NCBI GenBank assembly: GCA_019914945.1
Contig: CM034102.1
Coordinates: 1,291,501-1,355,500 of the forward strand
Reading direction: 5' to 3'
From: Typha latifolia
Lineage: Eukaryota > Streptophyta > Magnoliopsida > Poales > Typhaceae
Length of the DNA: 64,000 nt
Below are positions 1 through 11,992 of this stretch, one piece after another (positions within the stretch are counted from its first letter, which is position 1; every line of letters starts with the position of its first letter). The position numbers and the translations under genes were made by a program. The notes under the pieces were generated by a model. It made no database searches, was not told the DNA's origin, and saw nothing but the letters and a program-made list of their open reading frames with translations.

Positions 1-2242
1 GCGGAATTCCCAGCTATTCTACGCCGGCGATGGGTTTCCCTCAGCCTGCTCCACCTCCGGGAGCGTCGGGGGCGGGGCCGACCTCTTACCCCCCTCCGTA
101 TCCCGCCGCCACTCCTTATTATTCCCATGGCTACCAAGCCGTCCCAGGTCTTGCTTGCCCTCCTATGCTAAGATTGTTCTTCTCGTGAATTGGTCTCAAT
201 TTTTTTATTGTTTGTTGGGGAATTATGTTCGCCATCGTCAATTTGATTACTTTGGGAAGATCATTGGATGGAAAGTTTTGAGATCGTGTGGTTTAATTTA
301 TGTCCGATAGATGAAGCTGGGATCATTTTCTAGATCATTGAGCATCAAGGAGTTTTGGAGGATATTCTGTGAACTTTATTTCGTTTCATCCATAAGTTAT
401 TAACTTCACATCTTAGAGGCCCGAAGAGGCGGAAGTATTAGGAGCTTGATATGGCATGCAACTTTTGCGTTTTCATTTATACTTTGTACTTGATTTTGAG
501 CACAAATATGAGATTAGGAACCTTTTGGTTTTGCAGCTCCTTTTTTTTTTGAAGCTATTTCCATGCAGATTCTGTTTTAGATCAATCTTCTTCTTAACCT
601 CTGTGTGTGATGTAGGGAAGTAGTTATTAACTGAAGAAATTTTAAGATCCTGAGAGACTTGGTTATTTGCACTTTGATTTTTGATTTTTTCTTCTAGTTT
701 GTTTGATTTGTTTGTTTGCCCCCTTCAAGGCTATGCTGCAGTTGCTGAAGGAAGACCTTTAAGAGTCGTAAGACTACCACGTCTGCCATGTTGTGGTATT
801 GGTTTAGGATGGTTTCTGTAAGTCTCTACTTTGTGACAATTTGGCCATATTTCCTCTTCAATTGCTTAACTTCTTTCCTCTCTCTCAATGTTATTTGGCA
901 CTGAGGCGTTGATTCATTATTTGTTTGACACTTGAAAAGGTGGATTACTGATGCATATAGTTGTTTCTCTTTAAAAGGTTTATTATCGGTTTCTTCCTTG
1001 CTGCTATTCCATGGTATATTGGAGCTTTCATTCTGCTATGTGCCAGAATAGACTACAGAGAGAAACCAGGATATACTGCTTGCACTATCGCAGTAAGTTG
1101 ATGCTTCCTGTTTGAGTCCATGTATTGTTTGGTATTATTTTTGTCACTAATTTTTTACCTTCTTGCACCGAATTAAGAATGGTGATTACTGTAATATGGC
1201 CTTTGCTTTATCATTTATATTTATCCCTTTATTTTATCATCTATATCATTGAACTTCTATTTCATTTGTCTGTCACTTCATATATTATGTATAAGTATAA
1301 CACTTTGGTGTTATACCCCATGATATTTAATTGTTTATCAGTAATGATGCAACATCGCACTTCTAAGGAAGCTCAAAAACTTGCAGTATTAATTTTCCAC
1401 TAAATTTGCAGCATAATCTAACATGAAATGGGTGTTGCTAACTCTAGCATGAAAGAATGAAACTTATCTGAAAATAACAGTAGGCTGGATTCTTCTTTCT
1501 AATAGTAAAATTGTTTGGGTTCTGACTTAGATAGGAAAAGAAGAAGCTGGTCTTTTTCTTTTTTTTCAGGTTTCAAGCTTAGTTGTAGAAAATCAAGACA
1601 TGATGGATCAAATTCTTGATCAGAAAAGACAGGGAAATAAGAAAAATTAAGTGTTATATTACATGATGATGATATTGATAATGTTATTTGCTGTGAAAAT
1701 AAGCTAACCCTTAAAATTTTAATTTGGATGCTCAGCTGGAAAAGGTAAGATCATAGTAGCTAGCATATGATAACTCAACTACTTTGTCTATCAGCTATAA
1801 CTAAAACTCAATTATTTATTTAGCTGTTGAAATAGAGATACGAGAAGGAAGCTTGAGGCTTGGAGATCACTCTTTTTGCTTATTCAGAATATCTGGTCTT
1901 AGCTATGACTTGAACTGGTGTTGATTCACTATGCATGAAAGTTGAAAGTCAAGAAAAAATTACCATATACTATTAGACTTCATTAATTAGATACCGAACA
2001 ACAAAAGTTGATATCATGAACTGTACTATATAAGTATACAGTTATGTTAGTAATTTCCAAAATGGAGTCAGTAACTCAGGCTTCATATTTTGTAACCTTT
2101 CTAGTTTGTAATCTATTCCTATTGCTAAGGTCAAGTATGTGAACTGATCTAATTTCTGTACAACTTGATATGTTATGAACAGGCTATTCTTGCTGCAATT
2201 GCTGTAGTCCTTGGATTAACAAAAGGATCCGATGTGTGGTGA
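1..2242 (+). CDS. L18a-like (L18ae-like) membrane protein, 3' part
   Basis: Partial gene running in from the left edge. Exons: <1-147, 730-817, 978-1092, 2183-2242; all joins keep frame and the stop is TGA at 2240-2242. The visible protein starts with a Pro/Gly/Tyr/Ala-rich region (repeated PPP, YPPPYP), then a basic PRLPRCCGIG segment, then two hydrophobic stretches (GWFLFIIGFFLAAIPWYIG and AAILAAIAVVLGL), ending KGSDVW. This is the architecture of the plant 'ribosomal protein L18ae-like' family. Despite that name they are small predicted two-helix membrane proteins of unknown function and not ribosomal subunits. The start codon lies outside the window. The large last intron (1093-2182) holds nothing I recognise. 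A true L18a gene follows on the same strand about 1 kb downstream. Confidence 0.88.
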
Positions 2243-3100
2243 ATCATTTACTGACTTGCAGCTGGACACAGTGATTCATATGTTTATCCTGGTGACGGAA
2301 CGTTGAATTCTGTTAAGAGATTTATTCTCTGTATGTATTGTAAGGTGATGCTGGTTTTTTTTTGCTTGATTGTAACAAATGACTTATATTTGATGCCAGT
2401 TTACCTGGTTAACATTATACGATGATGTACTTAATTGTCAAAGTTCCTATATATACCTCTGGAGGTTTATTGTTCATCTGTAGCCGGGCAATCCAATTAG
2501 TACTTTCTTCCGGTTGTAAATCAAAAGCTTGGCTGCCCAAAAAAGCAACCACCTTTGACATGAATACCTCTTTTGCGGCAAAAATTAGATTGGTTATATA
2601 CGAATGAGAAATCCTTTTTGAATGAGAATATCAGCTAAAGAATACACTATCCACACTCAAACATTAGCCTTTAATTGTCTTTTGGTTCTGTTAATGAGAA
2701 ATATCATAATTGTAATGCTCATTTCGAAGGACAAAAACTAAGGTCTTGAATAATAGTAAACCAATAATGCAGGACAGGATACATATATTTCTGCCACACT
2801 AATTTTTTTTTGGTTAAATACATTTTTGTCCTTTATTTTGGACCAAAATCATTTTACTCTCCTAAATTTGTTTTGTGTAATTAATCACCTGTCTGCAAAT
2901 ATAATAGTCGTTGGCAGATATGACAAATAAAATATTATATTTTAAGAGAGAGTTTATGATGGCTCTGATACAAAATAAAAGTATGGAGAGGTTTTGTAAA
3001 ATATATTTAATTCTTTTTTTTTTTCAAAAAGAAATGCATATTACCTTTGAAAAAAACATAATTTTCATCCTTTCAATTTTTTCGGCCTTGGGCTACTAAA
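2243..3100. other. Intergenic, AT-rich, no gene seen
   Basis: Contains the 3' untranslated region of the L18a-like gene and the distal promoter of the eL20 gene. The part from about 2800 to 3060 is very AT-rich. No coding or RNA gene is visible. Confidence 0.6.
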
Positions 3101-3168
3101 TGGGCCCAAAAGTTTAGTTAGCCCATTAGGGTTTTAGTCATTCGTTTTGTCACCACCATCCTATAAAA
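3101..3168 (+). promoter_or_regulatory. eL20 promoter: site II, telo-box, TATA
   Basis: A TGGGCC site II motif lies at 3101-3106, a reverse GCCCA at 3121-3125, a telo-box in the TTAGGGTTT orientation at 3126-3134, and a TATA-like TATAAAA at 3162-3168, all within 150 bp of the eL20 start codon at 3246. The pairing of site II (a TCP-factor target) with a telo-box is established for plant ribosomal protein and other growth-linked genes. It fits coordinated expression with the translation apparatus. Confidence 0.75.
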
Positions 3169-3245
3169 GCCTAATTGATTCACTCCAGCCGCAGCGCCGT
3201 GAGGAGAAGAGCGGACAGCCATTTCTAGGGTTTCAGGATCTCGAG

Positions 3246-4987
<1,742 letters not shown>

Positions 4988-6091
4988 TTTGGATAATTGT
5001 GTTCTCTCGCTTTCTAGGCCTCATGAGTTTTCTTGAAGGTGGATTTTAGTTGAGCTAAGAATATGCAGCCTTTTTCTTTTTAATTTCCAACAGGAATTTG
5101 ATTCAGCAAGCTATTTGCAGAACTGTCAAATTTGTAGTTGGAAAGTTTCCAGTAACTTCGTTTAATTAATCGTTTCATTTTGAGAGAAGTGGGCGACGAT
5201 CTTATATTTGATTTAATGAATCATGTTGCTTTGTTTAATTGTTGTAGGCTGAGCACGATTTTTGTCTGGACCATGTATTAGTTGCATACATCCTGACAGT
5301 TCTAATATTCATATTGGTGGGCATTTTAGAATCCCAACCCAGTCTGGGATCATTTGATGATTGTCTACGCTTTTATACCTCTTTTCTTTTTCTGTTCATC
5401 AACCACAGCTATTGTGAGCCTCGTATTTATTGCGAGGTTTCTTTCCATATCTCGGATGCCTCTTTTGGGACTGTGAGACGTCAGCGATTACAAGCTTATT
5501 GTACTCGGGTAGCTAATTATTAATCCAGTATACAGATTTGCTTTCTTAGAGTTTGTGAAGCATTTCTGTTCTTGTAGATAACTGATTGGCATTACTATTT
5601 CTCTCTGAGTGAGAGATTTTGTTCTCATTTGCATTACATTCTTGATTCTTATTAGCTAGCGTTTGGTTGAGGATAACTTTTAAATTAGTTTAACTGTACT
5701 TATTTTTTAAACATACAGAAGAAATCATATCGATTTTGATAATTATAGATTTTAACTGTAAATTAATACAGTGGTATAATTATATTGGATATGATGTAAA
5801 AATAATAAATTTAAGGGAGATTTTAGTGACCGACTAAAAAAAAAATATATTTTTTATATATAAAAGAGATTATGAGAACATAAAGAGAAGACGAGAGAGC
5901 AATTCAAATAATAGTTTAATTAAAGTGATGTATTTTACGACTAAAATAGTAATTAGATTTTATTAGTACATATTAATTATTAGATAGAGGAGAGAAGGCT
6001 GGTGTAAGTAATAAAGGATATATTAGTGGTAAAAGTTTACTGCTAATTGGTCTGGAAGAAAAGTGATCCTTAGTTTGTTTGTGAAAATTGC
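4988..6091. other. eL20 3' UTR and intergenic DNA
   Basis: Holds the 3' untranslated region of eL20 and then AT-rich sequence. Short open frames here lack codon bias and family similarity. Nothing else was recognised before the tRNA gene. Confidence 0.6.
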
Positions 6092-6112
6092 AAAAATTAA
6101 ATTAGCGCAAGA

Positions 6113-6185
6113 CGACTCCGCTGGGGATCGAACCCAGAATCTCTGGTTCCGTAGACCAGCGCCTTATCCATTGGGCCACGGAGTC
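6113..6185 (-). tRNA. trnR-ACG: tRNA-Arg (anticodon ACG)
   Basis: A 73-nt cloverleaf on the minus strand. The 7-bp acceptor stem pairs GACTCCG with CGGAGTC, with discriminator G at 6113. The anticodon stem-loop is CTGGT-CTACGGA-ACCAG, giving anticodon ACG (read as ICG, for CGN arginine codons). The T arm is CTGGG-TTCGATC-CCCAG. There is no intron. In the minus direction a TATA-like run (about 6230-6240) lies roughly 50 bp upstream, and a T5 Pol III terminator follows at 6096-6092. It looks like a functional nuclear tRNA gene. Confidence 0.97.
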
Positions 6186-6339
6186 GCTGTGGGAGATGAG
6201 ATAAGACAATTTTTTTGTTCATCTTTTTCATATATATATAACACAAATGTTCCTTTAGACCCAAAAAGTTGTAGCCTGGTGGATCCCAGTGACGGTAGTC
6301 CGAACCATCGCCAACTCCTCTTCTTCTCCGAAGATTGAC

Positions 6340-7074
6340 TGCCATCTCATCGACCTCGAGAGCTCGCGAGCCTCTATTTCACGAATCCTCAGCCCTCTTT
6401 AGGTTCTAGTCCTACGGAAAGATCTCATCTTTGTTTTGAAGAATATTCGAAGAATGGATTGATGGGTATAAGCTTGCGATTTCCCTTTTTTCCTGTTCAA
6501 TTCTGCAATATTACCTGAATTGCTCTTTTCCTGATTGTAGTAGAATTTCTACTCTCTCAAATTATGATGCCACTATCTATTATTTTAACCCTGAGTAGGG
6601 TTCTTGAGTCGCTCAGTTGTTTGTTTAATTGCTTAGAAGATATCAGAAGACAAAGATTATGGAGTACAATGTCGCAATGCTAATGTGGTAGGTACTATTT
6701 AATATGTGATCTACATGCTTTTGGTTTGCATTCAGGTTAGAACCATTCAAGAGTATTTAAGTATGGAAGAAGACAAATTTACATTTTGAGACAGTGATGA
6801 CACTTAGGGTTAGTGTAGCTAATAAAAGATTGAGAAGTTACTTGTTCTTGTTCTTTTTTTTTATTTTATAAGTGATGTGTATGTCTACCTAAATTTCCTA
6901 TAAAACAACTGGGAGTAATTATCAAGAACACAAGCAACAAAATGATGGACACTAAGATTTGATATTTGTATGATCAATTGACATGGTTTGTGGGTTTGAA
7001 CTGATAAAGAGATGTTTGGACTTTGAAACCAGATCAAAGGTAGGACAGTAGTCCTGTTAGCTGCAAAGGACAAG
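6340..7074 (+). other. Probable 5' UTR and intron of the SAM-domain gene
   Basis: The sequence from about 6340 is TC-rich, like a plant leader, and several possible donors (for example GTATAAG near 6466) and acceptors are present. There is no clear upstream coding exon. A short frame at 6660 (MEYNVAMLM) could be a small exon, but no downstream acceptor keeps it convincingly in frame. Confidence 0.35.
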
Positions 7075-7896
7075 ATGTTATCCTCAGATGCTCTGGTTAA
7101 TCCATCCGACTTCATGGTCAAGTGTGATTCGGTTGAAGAAGATGATGACTGGGTGGTAGTTAAGAAACAAAGAATCACCATTTTTATTCCCCCACCGTCA
7201 CCTGTAGTAACTCAAGCTGAAAAACCAAATGCACGATATAAGCAAGATAAGTTTCGAAATAACAGGAGTAAATTATCAAGGACATCAAAGAAGTCATGCC
7301 GCAAGCAGTCAAAGATTGGAACCAAGAGACCTGCTGCCACTCTTACTGAGAATGATGCTGAAATTAATAGTCACAGCAAGATATTCTCTGCTAACCCTTC
7401 TGAAAAAAGAGATCCACCTAATGGTCCAAGGATGAAGTCTCAAAGATCTTCTCATAGTCCTGTTGCCTTACTCGACAAAGAAGCTCCGGTTAATTGTGTA
7501 GATCATGTTAATGGGAAGCCCTCGATGGAACCACTATCACTGGATCATGCTTTTAGAAGTGGCAGTATAGCGCGTCACAATAATGCAAGAACAACAAGAT
7601 CCTTAACAATGGGAGGTTACCCAAGGATGCCAATTGGTGGTTCAAAATTTGTGAATCAGCGAATGCGAGCATTGCTTTTTGAGAGAAAGGTCGAAGGCTT
7701 GGGTGGGCTGAAAAATTGGCTGGTATTATGTGGGCTGAGTCGATTTATACAAATCTTTGAGAGAGAAAAGCTGGGTATCTATCAGTTAGTTGGTCTTTCA
7801 ATGAGGAAGCTCAAGGACATGGGTGCAGATGCTGTTGGCCCAAGGAGGAAGCTAATTCATGCTATTGACTGTCTATGTCAGCCTTACAACTTTTAA
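7075..7896 (+). CDS. SAM (sterile alpha motif) domain protein
   Basis: Open frame of 273 codons. The N-terminal 200 residues are low-complexity and basic, with an early acidic-tryptophan motif (EEDDDWVVVKKQRITI) that I associate with plant SAM-domain proteins of the At3g48800/At5g23680 type. Residues about 205-268 form a SAM domain: LLFERKVEGLGGLKNWLVLCGL, then FIQIFEREKLGIYQLVGLSM and KLKDMGADAVGPRRKLIHAI. SAM domains are helical bundles that mediate protein or RNA binding; the specific function here is unknown. The start is uncertain. An in-frame stop lies shortly upstream (near 7024), but an acceptor near 7032 could add an upstream exon. Confidence 0.8.
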   Translation: MLSSDALVNPSDFMVKCDSVEEDDDWVVVKKQRITIFIPPPSPVVTQAEKPNARYKQDKFRNNRSKLSRTSKKSCRKQSKIGTKRPAATLTENDAEINSHSKIFSANPSEKRDPPNGPRMKSQRSSHSPVALLDKEAPVNCVDHVNGKPSMEPLSLDHAFRSGSIARHNNARTTRSLTMGGYPRMPIGGSKFVNQRMRALLFERKVEGLGGLKNWLVLCGLSRFIQIFEREKLGIYQLVGLSMRKLKDMGADAVGPRRKLIHAIDCLCQPYNF

Positions 7897-8325
7897 GTCT
7901 CACATTCATGCACTATAGATTAATAGATTTGAGAAGTTTTTATCTCTCTGCATTTCCTTTTATATGGATTTCATTGTTCTACTGGATGGGAAAGGAACTT
8001 GATGTGGTTGAATTACGTCTTGTGAGGAGGCTCCAACTTATGGTCCTATGTTTCCTTTTCTGCATCTGTTCTTCAAAGGCAAGATATGTTGGCACATCAA
8101 ATTGAGGAAGGCCTTTATCTTCATGCTCTAACACTCCATAAGATCCAAGTACTCTGCCCCACCATGTTCCAAATAATCAGGCCAAATTTAATTTTATGCC
8201 ATCACCTACCCTTTTTAATTCTTAAGTAGTTGTTTATGCAATCTTTCATCTACTATCTGATTTTTGGTACAGGAAATATATGAATGCTACACATATCAGT
8301 GATAGTTCAAACATGATTTATGTAA
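7897..8325. other. 3' flank of the SAM gene
   Basis: Contains no recognisable gene; probably the 3' untranslated region of the SAM-domain gene followed by a short spacer before the P450 remnant. Confidence 0.5.
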
Positions 8326-8433
8326 ATTTGGTTGGGGGCCAGGGCTTTGCATTGCTGGAATCCAAGATGGCACCGAATATGATCCTGAAGAATTTCTCAA
8401 TATGGTGATCAGAGTAAGTTGCGGAGGCTCTGA
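8326..8433 (+). pseudogene. Remnant of a CYP72-type P450, last-exon tail
   Basis: This segment matches the end of the last exon of the intact P450 downstream (11144-11322) piece by piece. TTTGGTTGGGGGCC corresponds to the heme-loop start, AGGGCTTTGCATTGCTGGAA to the stretch coding SFALLE, AAGAATTTCTC to that coding NNFS, and the last codons read YGDQSKLRRL-stop against [14 protein letters not shown]. Two deletions are visible. One, of about 17 bp, removes the heme-binding cysteine codon and shifts the frame. The other, of about 60 bp, lies between the NNFS and YG segments. It is a non-functional leftover of a tandem duplicate. No earlier P450 exons are visible upstream. Confidence 0.9.
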
Positions 8434-8528
8434 TCTTTTTCTTACACAATATGCTCACTGCCTTGTTAAATTTTATGTGATCATGAACTCAAAAGCTCTA
8501 CAATTGACTTGTCCACAGTATTGGTATA

Positions 8529-8660
8529 CAGACAGCAAGTTTTTAATGGCTTCAGTTGTTGGCATTCTTTTTTTTCTTTTTGTTAAAGTCGGCGAATAGA
8601 TGCAAAACATTGCCGTAGTCGTTAGCGGAGGACCTCAGGCTGACGACTACTTCAGGCCTC
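8529..8660 (+). repeat. Duplicated 3' flank of the P450 (decayed copy)
   Basis: Two blocks match DNA beyond the intact P450: GACAGCAAGT...ATGGCTTCAGTTGTTGG (8531-8562, compare 11567-11608), and AAGTCGGCGAATAGATG...CTGACGACT with CTCCTAT (8586-8665, compare 11865-11947). The second block lies just upstream of the PPR gene start in the other copy, so the duplicated unit reached from the P450 into the PPR 5' flank. Confidence 0.85.
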
Positions 8661-9126
8661 CTATATCCCTCACGGATTCACCGAATCCCTCCTCCGCCTC
8701 CAACTTTGGAAACATATGCTATTCTCTTGCTAAAAGGCACGACTCTCTTTGCATCTCTTACACTTGCTTCTTTACATTGACTCTAAAGAACAGTTTTATA
8801 CATATAATATTAATTTTTAGTTGGGCCTATGAGGTGACTGTTGAAATGTCTAAAATGAATCTCTTTATAATAAATCTAGGAGATCGCAGTTTGTGAGGAG
8901 GCTAGTTGGGTCAAAGTACTCCACGGATAAAAGCCACTGCTCACACATTCCAGTTCTGGGCTCTTCGCCACCTGCAAGGCTGCACTCCCATGTGTCATTG
9001 GCCAAAGACTTAACCCTTACGTAATTGCTATACTCACATTTAGTCTGTTGAGCTGTACTTTTCTATTGTCTTTTTGTACTACACTACACCTTCTTCTTCG
9101 TCTTATATATCCATCACACCTCTCTA

Positions 9127-9170
9127 GGTCTCTCTCTCTCTCTCCTCCTCCTCCTTCTTCTTCTTCTTAT
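9127..9170 (+). repeat. CT/CTT microsatellite in the P450 leader
   Basis: A pyrimidine tract of CT, then CCT and CTT repeats immediately before the P450 start codon, 20-60 bp after a TATA-like TTATATAT. Such CT-rich leaders are common in plant 5' untranslated regions. Confidence 0.8.
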
Positions 9171-9175
9171 TTTCC

Positions 9176-11322
9176 ATGGGGACTGTTGTTGAGATGCCAT
9201 TTCAATGGAGCATGGCATGGGGGCTAGTGTTGAGTGTGGTGATCCTGTGGTGGGCTGTAAGGGTTCTAGACTGGGCCTGGTTAAAGCCCAAAAGGTTGGG
9301 CCGTGCGCTACGAGCCCAAGGACTCCGCGGGACAGAGTACCGCTTCTTCTACGGCGACTTGACGGAGAACGCCCGGCTCAATAAGGAGGCCCAGTCCGAG
9401 GCAATGCCACTCTCCCACGACATCGCTCCACGTGTCGCGCCGCTGTTCCATCGTGCCATGGAGGAGAACGGTGTGATCCTTGATTTTTTGCAATTACCCA
9501 CTTATACTTTAACCTTATTACAAAACAAAACACCATATTTTAACCTTAACCTTAACCTTATGCGATGATTAAAATAAAATTGCAGGTAAAATATCTATTA
9601 CTTGGTATGGGCCAAATCCCAGAGTGACCATCAGTGATCCAGCATTAGTGAGGGAAGTTCTAGCCAACAAGTTTGGACACTTTGAGAAGCCAGTAATAAA
9701 CCCTCTTACTCGACTCTTCGCAACTGGACTTGCAAGTTGTGAAGGTGAGAAGTGGGCCCGGCACAGGAGGATTCTTAATCCTGCTTTCCATCACGAGAAA
9801 CTAAAGGTTAACAATTAATTTACTTACTATGACTTCATTGATAGTCACAAATGTAATGTGTTGCGAAAGTTATAAGTTGTCTCCTCAAGTCGACAATTAA
9901 CTTTGCTGAGGTATTGTCTTCTTCTCGTTAGCTCATGCGTTTGATTTTGTGGCGTTCTTGTAGCGGATGCTGCCGGCGTTTGCTACGTGCTGCAGTGAGT
10001 TGATCAGCAGATGGCAGAAGTCCGTTGGTTTTGAGGGATCATTTGAGTTGGATGTTTGGCCTGAGCTCCTAAACTTGACAGGAGATGTAATCTCTCGAAC
10101 GGCATTCGGCAGCAGCTACGCAGAGGGGAGACGCATCTTCCAACTCCAACAAGAGCAAGTTGAGCTCGCCGTTCAGGCGTTGCAAACTCTCTACATTCCG
10201 GGTTACAGGTCTGTTCTTCATCATCTTTGTATGTGCATTGTGCGTGCACCTCGGCTAATAAGGGAATATGTTTTTTTTTTTTGAATCTTCGAACGTAATT
10301 AGTGAATATTCTTTATTCTTTCAGAATTTATCTGGTATTAATTTTTGAGGTAATAGAAATGATCAATATTTTACGTAGGTTTCTTCCGACCAAGAACAAC
10401 CGAAGAATGAAAGAAATCAATAGAGAGGTCGGAGCCCTGGTAAAGGGCATCATTGGGAAGCGAGAGAAGGCTATAAAGATGAGAGAAGCTAGCAGCAATG
10501 ACGACCTACTTGGTTTCTTGATGGAATCCAATCTGAAGCATTCCCACGAAAACAACGACGCCTCCAACGCTAGGATGACCACCGAAGAAGTGATCGAGGA
10601 ATGCAAGCTGTTCTACTTCGCCGGGCAGGAGACGACGGCGGTGCTGCTCACGTGGACAATGGTCGCTCTCAGCATGCATCCGACTTGGCAGGATAAAGCA
10701 AGACGAGAAGTTCTGCAAGTCTTCGGAAACGACTGCCCAAGCTTATCCGATGGTCTAAGCCGGTTAAAGATCGTGAGTATAGCATTACGATTCTTTCCAC
10801 GTTTTCCTGTTCATTAGTTCACAAAGACGAGGTCTTGTGAATAAAATTAATTAAGCTCATGCATGCAAACGTACGATTGCATGTCGATCGCAGGTGACGA
10901 TGATTCTGTACGAAGTACTTAGGCTGTATCCCCCTGCAACTGTTCTTGTTAGGAAAACATTCAAGAGAATGGAACTCGGAGGCATAACTTATCCGCCAGG
11001 AGTGATGCTCTCACTCCCTATAATCTTCATCCACCATGATCCAGATGTCTGGGGGAAAGACGCCGGCGAATTCAATCCGGCGAGGTTTGCGGAAGGGATC
11101 TCCAAGGCAACCGTGGATGGTCAGGTCGCCTTCTTTCCCTTCGGCTGGGGGCCCCGGACTTGCATCGGCCAGAGCTTTGCGTTGCTGGAAGCCAAGATGG
11201 CGCTGACCATGATCCTCAACAATTTCTCGTTCCAGCTCGCGCCGTCCTACGCTCACGCGCCCTATCTCGTTGCAACGCTGCATCCTCAGTACGGTGCTCA
11301 GATTAAGTTGCAGAGGCTCTGA
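9176..11322 (+). CDS. Cytochrome P450, CYP72 clan (CYP72A-like)
   Basis: Five exons (9176-9470, 9586-9806, 9964-10208, 10379-10772, 10894-11322), 527 residues, all joins in frame. An N-terminal membrane anchor ([17 protein letters not shown]) targets the ER. Key motifs: I-helix AGQETT at residues 335-340, the ExxR pair E392 and R395, FNPARF, and the heme loop [10 protein letters not shown] with ligand Cys475. The five-exon structure and motifs such as [16 protein letters not shown] are typical of CYP72A, monooxygenases acting on terpenoids, gibberellins and other metabolites. Substrate cannot be predicted. It is the surviving copy of a tandem duplication; the decayed copy lies 0.7 kb upstream. 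The last exon ends 81 bp before a CA microsatellite. Confidence 0.95.
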
Positions 11323-11397
11323 TCGAGATCGTTTTGTTTAAGCAATTGATGCTCGATCACCGAAGTCAGAAGCGCTCTAGAACTTGGTGGAGGAAAA

Positions 11398-11400
<3 letters not shown>

Positions 11401-11462
<62 letters not shown>
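11401..11462 (+). repeat. CA/TA microsatellite
   Basis: About 27 uninterrupted CA units (11401-11454) run into a short TA run, in the 3' flank of the P450. The corresponding position in the decayed upstream copy has no such repeat, so it expanded or was lost after duplication. Confidence 0.95.
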
Positions 11463-11608
11463 CACGCAGCTAGTTGATCAGGATTCAGGCTTCATATATA
11501 GTTGACATACTTTTGTGTTTGTCATCAAAATAGTTGTGAATCATATGGAATAAATTGCTTGTGCTTATGACAGCAAGTCTAATATATATATATGGCTTCA
11601 GTTGTTGG

Positions 11609-11854
11609 TAGGGCTGTCAAAATAACGGAGGAGGCTTGAGAAAACTTGATCAAGCTCGGCTTGAAATATGCTCGGTTGTTAGTAGATTTGTTCGTTAAAC
11701 TGTTCAACGTTTTATTTTTAATTTTTACAGTCTAACAAAATATTAATTTATTTTTTTATCTCAAAAGCAATAAGTTCGATGGTTTTTTTATTTGAGATAT
11801 TTTTTTTTTCAATATATAAAATACTAAACAATTCATTACGTGAAGAAGCTTATT
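11609..11854 (+). mobile_element. hAT-like non-autonomous element (decayed)
   Basis: An insertion of about 246 bp beginning TAGGGCTGTCAAAATAA, similar to the start of the well-preserved element at 41951 (TAGGGGTGCCAAAATAA), with the same 'gctcggcttga' style interior. It is flanked by TTGTTGG on both sides (seven of eight bases in an 8-bp window), consistent with an 8-bp hAT target duplication. The paralogous site at 8555-8575 lacks the insertion. The right terminus is degraded. Confidence 0.65.
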
Positions 11855-11992
11855 TTGTTGGCAAAGTCGGCGAATAGATGTCAACATTTGGCGACTTAAT
11901 TGTAGTCGTTATCGGAGAACCTTAGCTGACGACTTCAGTCTCCTATGTCCTAATTTAGAGCATATATCGTGCTCCGGAAAACAAAATTTACT

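Noticed and set aside
9530..9562. CCTTAA repeats resembling telomeric DNA in P450 intron 1
   Set aside because: The unit is CCTTAA, not the plant telomere repeat CCCTAAA; only about three and a half copies.
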